DNA of 64,000 nucleotides. Source: Istiophorus platypterus (lineage: Eukaryota; Chordata; Actinopteri; Istiophoriformes; Istiophoridae). The DNA is taken from assembly GCA_016859345.1 (NCBI GenBank), contig CM029129.1, forward strand, positions 18,981,446 to 19,045,445, written 5' to 3'. The notes under the pieces are model-generated. The model did no database searches. It saw nothing but the letters and a program-made list of their open reading frames with translations, and had not been told where the DNA came from. Below are positions 51,101 through 62,777 of this stretch, piece by piece. Every line of letters begins with the position of its first letter. Position 1 is the first letter of the stretch. A program made the translations under genes and the position numbers.

Positions 51101-54100
51101 AGCTGCTGTTACATTTTGTTCCCAAATAGACCCGTATTGCCCTTAGAATTAAGCTCTTCATCAATCTAAGGCAGGTGTTTACCTGCCCTATGTAGCATTT
51201 CCTTTCTCGAGGCCGCCTTTCACAACCATATTAGGCTGTAAAATGTGTTGTCACAGCGGCCAACAGCGACAGCAGTCTGACAGGAAGTCCAAAAAAACAA
51301 TCGAATCTTCAGCAAACTTAAGGCAATGAAAGGAGCATTGTGCTGGTTGCGACACTCGTCAGTGTACTAAACAAAGAGAACACACTGGTGGCTCTGTGCT
51401 TCTCCTGTCTTAAATCCAGCCACCTACACAAACATCAATACCAGAGGTTCTAATAAGCTATTTTGCCGGCAGATGGAGATGATTTGGTGTTGGAAACAAC
51501 AGCACAGCAAGTTTTTGTGCTTTTGCCTGAGTGTTTGCGCGCGTGTTGTTATGTAGGCTAAGAGGATGATGATGATGTTGTCTCCGAACGCTCCCCTCAG
51601 CCCCGACTTTACCATGCTTCAGCGCGTTTGCTCGGGAGGGAGCCACGGCTCTAAGCAGCTTTTACTCTCTCCCACCTCTCATCATCATTCTGATCCCTGT
51701 TAGTCACTTGGTCAGGTGAGGGCATCAAGGTATAGCAGTTTATGTGAGCCTCAGGACTTGTCTACCTGTATGTGCCGCTCTGTGTGTGTGTGTGTGTGTG
51801 TTTGTGTTTGTGTATGTGTGTGTGTGTTCGTGTGTTTGTGTGTTTGCGCGCAATTCCTCCCGGGAAGGTTTCGAGCGTATCTCTTGGGCACACATGAAAG
51901 CTTGCGTACTGACTCTCATCTCTTTGCACAGTTGGTGTATGAGCAGCTGGTTATCTCTGACTACTCACACACACACACATAAACACACACATAAACACAC
52001 ACATAGACATTCATGTTCAAGGTTGCTCTTTGAATGAACATGCAACATGCTACATCAACATGGTGCTAAAAAGTATCAAGTCAACTCAAGTCAGTTTTAT
52101 TTATATAGAGCCAAATCATGACAGAAGTTATCTCAGGGCACTTGTCATATACAGCAGGTCTGCTGTTTACAATATTATTTACAGACACCAAACATTCCCC
52201 CATGAGCAAGCACTTGGTGACTGTGGCAACAAAAAACTCCCTTTTTACAAGCAAGAAATGTCGAGCAGTACCGAGCTGTGTGTGTGTGTGTGGGGGGGCA
52301 AGCAAGAGGAAAGAGACAATAACACCATACAGGTTCCACACAGAGATGTATGATAATAATATACAAAAAGACTAATAATAAGACTGATACTAATGATAAT
52401 GATAATCGTAGCGATGGTTGTTGAGCAGGATCACAGGGGCAGTAGGTCTGCAGTTCCACATCCAGACTCTGCAGCACCAGAGCCTGAAATACCTGCAAAG
52501 AAGAGGCAGGGGGAAAGAGGAGAGATGAGAAAGCACAAAACTAGGGGAGAGAGAAGAAACCAAGTTTAGTAGAATGCATTAATGGGATATGAGTGCGTAC
52601 AGATGGAGAGGGAGCGGAGGAGAGAGGAGCTCGGTGCATCATGGGAAGTCCTCCAGCGTTCGGGGCCTATAGCAGCACAACCAGGGGATGGTTCAAGGCA
52701 AGGCCAAGCCAGCCCTGACTACTTTATAAGCTATATTAAAAAGGAGAGTTTCAATTCTACTCTTATCGTCAATAACAGAGCGTTCTCCATCCAGGCTGAC
52801 AGAGCGACAACATGTCGAGGTGAGGTGCTTTTATGCATCATTTAGTTTGAAGGGAGATTAAAGAAAAAGAAATATTTACTTGTAAATTTAAGAAGAAAGA
52901 GCGTATTTTACTCCATTTCACCGAATCTAAGTCACTCTGGCATTTTATTATTTATTTTGTCTCGTAACCCAAATAAAATTTGTATGTGTGCTTCCGCGTA
53001 TGTTTTTCTATGAATTTATGTATCTACTGTATATGCCGAGTTTGGATCCATTCATGCACGGATGATGAAATATGGTCCAGTTTAGGGCAACCCGGAATGA
53101 AAAACAGAAACTGATCAAAGTCTAATAACTTTCATAGATTTCAATTTGCTGGGCTGGTGAACAGAAGAATGGACCCAATGAACCAATAATAGCATGGCAA
53201 CATACTTGCAATGGACAAAATAGTGGGAACCCCATACAGCGTAATAAAATCCAATCCAATACCGCCGCAGTAATGGCAGCCTTCGACTGGTGTCAACCGA
53301 GCTCAGTTTTAAGGCTGTAGATTGTGTTTGTGTCAAGTGGTGATCTCATTAAGAGTCAGTGTTGTTGAGGTTCTACTTGTGCTTCCCCTTTTGAATTAAG
53401 CTTTCAAGTGTTTGGTTCAAGCCTTAATGATTTTTGAGAGTTTTTTTTGTTTAATTTTTTCCTTGCCACGGTGGACAGTTTTGCAGGGTGTTGGGTCAAA
53501 TTGCTTAACTTTGCCCCCTCGTGAGTTCGTGAATGAATTTTCCTCGGCATCGGTGATCGTCAGTCAGCTACTAAAGCTCATACGTTCTGCCGACGGTTCT
53601 CGGGTCAAAGCGTGAGGCGCTTGCGTCCATTGCTCAGTAAAATTTTATTAACAGCGAATGGACAAAAGAACAGAAACTCATTCTCAGACAGGACGTTAAC
53701 TTTTAAGGACCGAATCAAAGCCACAAAGGCAGCTTCAACAACCTTTAAAAAAAAAAAGAAAAGTCTCACAAACCAAGAGCCAAGTCCTGTCTCCAGCGGT
53801 GGAAAGCACAGCCGAAGTTAACTTCTCTCACTATTTTTTTTCTTCTGCTGAAGTTAGGATGCTAACCAGCTAGCCCCGGCCTGTGGGTCACTGTAGCATC
53901 CAGTCTGCCCTCGGTTCAGCTTGAGAGGCTGTTTTTTACGTTTGCAATTCCTCCTGCGTTGTCCTTAAAAAAAAAAAAAAAAAAAAATTTAAAATGTCTG
54001 GCATTTGGTCGATGAAATGTCAGAGAAGAGTGAAAAATACCATCACAAATTCCCAGAGCTCAAGGCGACACGGTTCAGTTGATTGTTTTGTCCTCGCGAC

Positions 54101-57100
54101 AATTTGAAATCCAAATATCTTGAATTTACATTTATATGAAGCCGAAAAAAGAAGCTAATCCTCACACTTGCAAAGCAGGAACCAGTAAATTAACTAAGTG
54201 ATTAATCAGTTCACTTTTTGAGCTCTGAAAAGGGCTATGAGTCCAGTGCTGTTGAGTCAGTAGGGATATGAACACTCTCAAACACCCTCAAAGCTCAAAG
54301 TCAGCGCTTTAACCTCATAGTCATTGTTTCAATGACCAATTTGCTGAAGTTGAACCAAAACAATTAGAGGCATCTCTTTTGTGTGTGAGATTAGTGACAA
54401 ATATCACAACAAAATGAATGAAAAGGAAATTTATGGCAGAGGAAAATATCTAGCAACTATAAAAAGAAAGAAAGAAAAACAAGCCACATAGGAATTCCTG
54501 GCAGAAATCTTGGATAGCGTATGTGCAGACGGATAGATAAGACAGGGAATGTGTCGGGGATGGAGAAGCGGGGAGAAAGACACCCAGCAATGTTGTCAGA
54601 AGCTTTGCTGATGAAAGCTGGTGTGGTGCCAGGCAACGGCGGAGGAGAGCTGTTACACATGCTCCATCACAACAGGACGTATAGGTGGAGAGGATCAGTG
54701 AAGGAGGAACACGGAGATAAGATCAAGGTTCAAAGATGCCCCCGCAACGCAGAGCTCAGGCAGAACGGGGCTGAACAGGAGCGTGGGGCTCAGATTGGAT
54801 TCTTCCACCACTGTTTTTTTGTTTTTTTCCAGTTTATACCTCGCTCTCTCCCTCCACTTCTTATCGAGGGGGGAAGAAAAAAAAAAAAAGGAACCCAATC
54901 ATGACGAAGACAACAACCTTCAGCTGATTTCCTCATTGGTGGGTGCCTCTTCCTCACCCGCTGTGTTCTTCTAATTGATTTCTGCCGCTCTCCGACTCTC
55001 CCCTGTGACATGCGTCCCACTGACGACTCGTCAACCACCCTTAACCCCGTATCACTATCTCCTCCTTTCGTCCGTCATCTTTACCTCATCTCACGGGGAA
55101 AGCATTTGGTCCTTTTTTACCTAACCCAATTTTTCTCATCAAAGACACCACCTCGCCCTCAACCTCCTCACCCACAGCCTCCTAGTTCTGGGTCTGCACC
55201 ATAGGCTGCGTGTTGTGTTGTTTTGCTGATTCCTCTCCATCTTTGCCTTTTTGGCGTCACGTCTCCTCGCTCTGTTCCCTTCATCAAGTCTTCATCCTCT
55301 CCACATCTTTCCTTTCCTTTCCTTTCCTTGCCTTTCCCTTCCTTTCCTTTCCTGTCCTTTCCTTTCTTTTCATTAGCTTCCCTTTTGCTTTTCCTTTGCT
55401 TTGCTTTGCTTTGCTTTGCTTTGCTTTGCTTTGCTTTCCTCTCCTCTCCTTTCCTTTCACTGGCTTCCCTTTATTTTTTCCTTTCCTTTCCCTTTTCCTT
55501 TCCTTTTCTTCCCTTTGCTTTCCTTGCCTTAACTTGCCTTTCCCTTCCTTTCCTGCCCTTTCTTTTCTTTTCATTAGCTTCCCTTTCCCTTTTGCTTTGT
55601 TTTGCTTTGTTTTGCTTTGCTTTGCTTTGCTTCGCTTTGCTTTGCTTTGCTTTGCTTTGCTTTGCTTTCCTTTCCCTTCCTTTCCTTTCCTTTTCCTTTC
55701 CTAATATGAGAAATCCCATTGGGAAGGGGACGGATTTCTCATTCTTCTTATTTATACACTGTATAAGTCAAAGCTGACTCCTTGATGACTCTTTCTTTCC
55801 TTCCCGCCCTGCCCTTTTCTGCTCTGTCCTTGCTCTGAGAGATAAATGGAGGATTGTTAACAAGCTGTACTTTTGCCCATTTAAGATACATCATCTCCTG
55901 TGGGATGTATTCCGGTGTTGTTGCTGAGCAGGGTGGATGGGGAGATAATTTTATTTCACAAGCAGAGAATAGAGACTGTTGCCCTCCTGACTCTCGTTTC
56001 TACAGATCTCCACCTCTGCCGCCTCGATGTGAAATGACCTTTATGGTATAATGAGCACGGAGGTTCCTGCAATCATAAATTTTATGATGAATTGTATATT
56101 CTACATTCAGCCAAACTCAGCTTACTGCGGCATTTGCTTTCAATAGTGAAACAAAGTACTGTACACAACAAAAGGCAGAAAAGTTGGCAGCTATAAATAG
56201 AATTTGTGTGTATTTGTGCAAAACTATTTGGATCTGTGGGTTTCTGTGTGTGTGTGTGTGTGTGTGTTTGTGTGTGTTACGGAGAAACAAACACGAGGGA
56301 CTGTAGCGCTGAGGAGCAGCAACCATAGAGATCAAAAGGCCTTGGAAGGGTATATTTCCACCTGCTGAGAAGGAACCCCGGTGCTACTCCAGGTAAGGTG
56401 TGTCTCTGCCCGGCAGGGAGTCCAGCGACGGTGGCGCGACGAGGCTCCGCCTTTTAAAGATCAACACTTTCCCCTTTCCTGTAGGTGGGATTTTTTTTTT
56501 TCATGTGTGTTTCGCTTGATGTGGATTAACTGATTGTGAGGATAGAAAGATAAGACAGATAGAAACCATCTGCTCTGAAGAAACTTTTCTAGTCCTCACC
56601 TCATTAAAGTTATAATCCTTCATTATATCAGCCGTGTTTTGTTTTTTGTTTTTTTCAATGTTTTTTTCAGGAATAGCGTCACAATGTATTTGCATTCTCT
56701 TAACTGCTTCTCTCCGTGTATATGTAGCCCTCATTGTTAGTTGAGTCTGGCTTTCTGGCACAGGATTCAAATCAGGCACGAAGGTTTTCACAGGAACTGA
56801 TCCATGCAGGCGCTGGCTGTGAATCTTTTCCCAAGCAGGAGACCTAACCCTAATACATCCACACATTTCTCATAAAGAAACTAGACAACCTTTCATGACG
56901 TTAATATTAACGTGCCAGACAAGATTGTTCGTGTAATACTGAATTAAACTGGCTAATGATAGTCATGGCCCCTCCTGTACCAAAAAGGTGAAATTTTCAT
57001 CTCTACATGTGAAATATCAAAATCCAGTGTACGACTGTTACCTCAGAAAACTTGACCCAGGTGAGACCACAAAGCTTGAAAGCAATTGAGCATAGTGTTG

Positions 57101-60100
57101 CCATGTCTCAGATTTCCTTGAAAGGCTTTCAACAGCCCTAGTAGAAGTGTTTTGGGTTGGTTTTTTTTTTGGTCTTGTAATGGTTCGGCTTTTGAGAAAA
57201 ATCAGAGAAACAGATGGTGTCATGTTTTAATATGATGCTCAGATCAAATGTGAGATGTGAGCGTTGCATCAGGGTGGGCTGTGATGACCACCGGGGCAAA
57301 AACCGGCTTCTCTGGACCTCTCTTTTAGTGCTGTTGCTGTAGAAACTGGTCCGGAACATTGAGTCCTCAGAGAAGTAACTGCTGGACGATTGAAGAAAAA
57401 CATTTGTCGTGGTACAACCAGCACCTATTTACTCCATTTTTCTCTGCAGCACATTAGGCCACTCGCTCTAGATAAAAACAAAAAAATAGCCCTAAATCAA
57501 ACCCAGAAAGGCAAAGCCTATACCAAAAGCCATTTATAACGATCTAAGGGCTTTTGATTACAGTATTCCTCTCTGCTTTTGGGGTTTGTGAATTATTACA
57601 ATCACTGTAGGTCCTCAAAGGCACAGTAACGTTAATGAGAGTGACTGTGTAAAAGTTCGTATTCCTGCGTGTGTGATTATTTCCAGCTTACAATTTGCAT
57701 ACAATACTCGCCTCTCCGATTTTACTGTGTATATAATCTAATGTATCCAGTCTGACAAAAGAAAACAAATCCCTTTTATTTACAGCCGCCTGCATCGACC
57801 TGGCATGAATCTGCTCGCGTTGTTCTCACGAGGCACTGTGAATGCAGACAAAGGGATATGAACAGCATATTTCCAAATGTAATTTATTATTGTGTGGCTA
57901 ATGCCATCTGGGACTCCTTGATGTGTGTTTTATGTGAAACCCAGTGGAGCCAGTAAGCTCTCCTGCTTTGAAGAGGGTGTATCGACGAGCATGAATGTTA
58001 GATGGATCCCTGTAAGGTGGATTCACATGAAAGACTTATTATAAATGAAACACGAGACATTTGAAGAGAAAAGAAACTGACACACACACGCACACATTCA
58101 CATGCATACCTAACACTAACACTCGGGAAACAGCCATGGTAGCTAATCAGTCTCTGTAAGGTGAATATTCTTATTTAAATGCTTCAGTCACAGAATCATT
58201 TCACACTTTTCTGAGGCTGTGTGAGTGATCAGTGAAGAAAAATAGATGCATCGCTCTTTTCACACCGCTCTCTGAACAACATTAAAGGGTGTGAATATCT
58301 AATCTGTTTTTCATCTGTTTCTCTCTCCCGCCTGTCACCTTTTCATGGTCGTTTTCTTTGTCTCCGATTCTTCTTGTCTGTCTGTCTCTCTCTTTTTCTT
58401 TTTTTTTCTCTTTTCTCAAAACTCATCTGGCCTGCTTGTCTTGTCTCTTCCTTTATATCTCAGGCATTGGCACCCAGGATGGCAGTGCAAAGAAAGAGGA
58501 GGATTTCAAAGGTAAGTCCCAGAGGCAGGTCCAGTTCAACCCGGGACAGACCAGAGCCACGTGGCGGGTCAGGATCCTGGCCGACGGGATGTATGAACAG
58601 TCGGAGACCTTCCAGATTTTGCTGTCGGAGCCGGTGATGGGAGTGATGGAGTTCCCCGCCGCAGCAACAGTTGAGATCCTGGATCCCAGTGACGGTCAGT
58701 AATGCTCGTGGGAACACGATAGTTTTAGAGTTATAGGCCATTGAATAATCTTTTGTGGGGACAATAGGTGGGGATAAGTAACTAAGTACGTATACTCAAG
58801 TTCTGTACTAAACTACAGTTTTGAAGTACTTGCATTTAACTGGAATGCTTTATGCTTCTTAAAACCTCATCTCCACTACATTTTGGGCATAAGTATTGCA
58901 CTTTTCAGTCCACAACATTTATCTGAGAGCTTTTTTGACAGGTTCACATGATTTATTCAGCTAATAAATTTGGAATACATTTATAACAGAGTATTTCTAC
59001 ACTGCGGTAGTGCCTCTTTTATTTAAGTAAAAGATCTACCCCCGGCACATAATGTTGGTGGAGTTTTTTTTTTTATATATGGAGAATTGAAAATACAAGT
59101 TAATAAAACATATCCGAACCAGAGGCGTTTGCTTTGCCCGCCTGAACAGAGAAAGACGACGGCAGATACACTGAGGATTCTGACATTTACAATGTGGACC
59201 ACACAGAATCCCAGCTGCCACTCAAGTACTCCTGTTACACAGCAATGAAAAAAGCACAGCCCTTTACCATGTTCCACATTTGAAGCAACAGTCAACTTGG
59301 CGCGCACAGAATGAAGAATATTGTCAATACAGACATTGCTTACTGGAGATACAGCTTCGTGTCAAATCTTCCCTCAGGCAAGGAGGAGAAGCTTGTTGTG
59401 ATGTTTTTGCCATTTTACCATTTCACTGGTTGTTTTTACTGGGCAGAATATTTACTTCTTAAAAGCCAAATGACATTTTAAGAAAAGCAGCATAATGAGA
59501 GTTACTTGTATATTTGATTGTCCATCATCAAGAGGGCAAATGAAAGGTTATGAATTGGCCAAATTTTGCCAACGGGCTGCATTTTGAGTACTTTGGTCTC
59601 TTCTGAAATACTTGTATCGCTGTTTACCAGCGAACACTGATACTTAGGTTGGATACCGTCTCACACTAAACGAATACACAAAACAATCTTCCCTCTCTGC
59701 CAGTTTCACTCTCGGTGTTCTTGTGTCTTTGCCTGCAAATTGAAATGTTAATGGAATATTGAGTAGTGCAACAATGTGGCTGCTCTGCTCCATCAGGGCT
59801 AGATTTACTCCTGTCAGGCTTTTTACGTTCACATTTCTTTTTTTCCTTAGCACTACTCCCCTCCTTAGTACAACTTTTAAGTAATTATAGATGCGTAACA
59901 GATATGGAAACACTGAAGCCTCCCATATTGTGACACAGAACAGCTGCTTTCATCACTGTCTTCTCCTCTCTCTTTCACTGCGTCTTGCGGCCCCCCCCAA
60001 CCTGCACTCGTCCCCTTCAGTCTGTCCTCCCCCGTGGGTTAATTATGGTGTGTGCGGAGGGCAGGGGCTAGTTTGTTTTCCGCCATCCCCGGGGACTGTC

Positions 60101-61521
60101 TAATGTGACAGAGATGTGCCACTCTGAACTCTAATGGGCCAGCGAAGCTTTAGCAATGCCTTTGGCACTAGCTGTACTCCAGCTTCATTCTCTAATGATG
60201 AAAACCGGCTTTGTCTGCTCCTCTGGATACCCTGTAGATTCCCCTCCCCGGAGGACCTGTCAGCTAGGCTAATATCGGCTCTAGAGGAGGAGAGCGGATT
60301 ACTAAGCTCTAACCAAAAAGTGCTCCAAAATTAAGGGGAGCATTACAAGCTGGGTCTGTTCTAACAGCATCAGATAGTCTCCGTCTATATGAAACCCTGG
60401 AGCTGTTCTATATTGTTCTCTTTTTCTTTCAACTGTAAGAACGCATACTCTCTCCGACCCTTTTTCAATGGCCTGTTGCAACTTTAGTTAATGACAAGGA
60501 GCGAGCTTGTCCTGTAGTGCGTTTTCCTCTCGTACACCCACTTAGTGTTCTAGCGATAACAAACTTTTGTTTTATTACAGGGTCTGATGGGCTGGCTCTC
60601 CTCCTCCCAAACTTTATAACTTTTTCTTTCATATGTAATTCTTGCACAATGTCGACTAAAGATGAAGGTGGTCGCCTGCCTTTAAACTGCTTGCTGTGAG
60701 CAGCAGTGCCGTCTAGCCGGCGATAGTTTTTCTTGCTTCCTCTACAGCGAGGGCGCTATATATCAATAGAGCTGTTACTCTACTGCATTTTGCGTCAAGG
60801 TCATTCCACTAAATGATGAAGAACTGCTCTCTCTGTTGTACTGTGTTTGTGGGGAGGCCAGCTGCAGTCGGTTCCTGTGTAATTATAAGTGCTTTGTCTC
60901 AGTTAGGATGTAGAATGCGTTGACTGATGTAGGGCACATAAAATGAGGGACTGAACCATGTGAGGCTGTCGTTACTTTGATACGGTGTTTGGGCTGTGTT
61001 TAGTTACAAGGTGCCATCGCCTGCAGGGATCTAGAGGCACGTTTGTTTTACATTTACAATTACATCTGAGGTATTTAGCTGATGGGCATAACCAGCATTA
61101 CAAACTGGTAATGAGTAAAGCGTGCAACTATCAAAGCCACAACCAAACAGTAGAAATAAAATATCCCTGCATCCATAGAATATTCATGAAGTTATCAATA
61201 ATGGAGAAGTTCTATGCACAGAATTAAAAGCCAAACTAATTTTTTTTTTTTTGACAAGAGAAAAACATGATCAGGTACATCCAGTATTTTAACAGCCTCT
61301 GTGATTTTTTGTTTTTTTTTCTCCCCATTAATGTTTTTAAAAATGACTGGGTGTTTTCCTCCAGGAGATGAACTTGACCCACTTGGCCCAAAAATCTAAT
61401 CCCGGGGGATGGATTTAGATGCGCTAGAAGAACGAAGTGTGAGGTGAAATGTGAAAGACGGTGTGCAGTGCGGCGAGAGAGAAAAAAAAAAATCAGGATG
61501 GAGTTTTCGTGCATGTGCGTG

Positions 61522-61565
<44 letters not shown>

Positions 61566-62300
61566 CGTGTGTGTGTGCGTGCATGCGTGTGTGGAATAGG
61601 TAGGCAGTGGACCCTAATTCCCTGCTAAGAGCACCTGTGCTCCCCGGGGAGTGGCAAATTGTGGACAGCACCGAAAAAAAAAAAACAGAAATGGAGGAGA
61701 GGGGAGAAGATTGAGAGGAGGGAGAATGATTTAGGGAGTTTCACCACACGTGGAGAGAAATGTTTGAACCCCTGCAGTGTGTATGATTGTCTTACGTTGA
61801 CAACTTCATCTCAAGTGTTGATCTCTTTTTACGCCGGGTGTTGAATCAAACATCCAGATCTGTTTTGTTTTTTGTTTTTTGTTTTTTTTTTCAGATTTCT
61901 CATTTTCTGTGGTATTTGCCCTTTTAATGCAAGTTTTTTTATGTTGTACAAGGCAGCCACAAGTGTCTTGCAGTTCCCATGGTTCATTCATTCATCTCTC
62001 ACTCGGGGGTGTGGGGGTGGGGGGGTACACAGACTACCAAGAAGATCTGGGACAAGCCGGAGCTCAGTCCACTCTGTGTTTTTATTGGTCCCAGTGCGTC
62101 TGTGGAAAATAGCTCCAACATTTATTGGTTCTATTATGCCAGTAACTTCTGTGCTTTGATAGATGGTGCTTTCACTGGCTCTAAGTCTCTCTCTCCATCA
62201 CGGACTGCTCTCACAGATGGAGAGAGGAGTGGAGAAAGAGAGGAAGAAAGTAAGGGTGACGGTTTGGCCAAACCCCCCCCCCCACCCCGTGTGTGTGTGT

Positions 62301-62333
<33 letters not shown>

Positions 62334-62746
62334 GAGAGCAGTTGATGCATGACGCTCCCAGCCGACTAGCTCCGTGGGACGAGCAGGGAGGCCTGCATGT
62401 GTAATTGTCTGTGACACACTGGGCAGTGAGAAAAACTTCCGGAGGGGTCTCTTTGAAGAGCACCTCTGGCCGCGTCAAACTGAAAACTGCGGAGGAGAGT
62501 TATATATTTGACGGTGTGAAGGTGGATAAGCACACCGCAGGACCCCAGCTTCAATAGATCTGAGTGAAAAAATAAATACATTTTAAAAAGATGATAAAGA
62601 AAGAAAAGTCAGCTGCAGCCCACTTAATGCAGAGCCAGAACAAAAGCCTGCATCTGTTCTCGATGGCCTAATGTGCCGTGGATTTTTGAAGACTGCTCTG
62701 CATATCACTACCCTTTTCTCTATCCCTCTGACTCCCCTCACTCGTT

Positions 62747-62777
<31 letters not shown>

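Larger units (their letters stand above)
49177..58463 (+). other. frem2: frem2 intron 3 (9.3 kb)
   Basis: GT-AG intron loaded with repeats: dispersed fish repeats at 49240-49665, 52078-52768 and 53999-54225, a possible short repeat near 50165-50210, GT and CA microsatellites at 51779-51848, 51966-52008 and 56246-56277, a poly-A run near 53968-53987, and a pentanucleotide satellite at 55307-55702. No coding sequence is supported between the exons. Confidence 0.85.

Noticed and set aside
55210..55777. Frames of 165-185 codons rich in Phe, Leu, Pro and Ser, with lysine-rich counterparts on the minus strand
   Set aside because: They are translations of the pentanucleotide satellite. Every frame gives the same low-complexity product.
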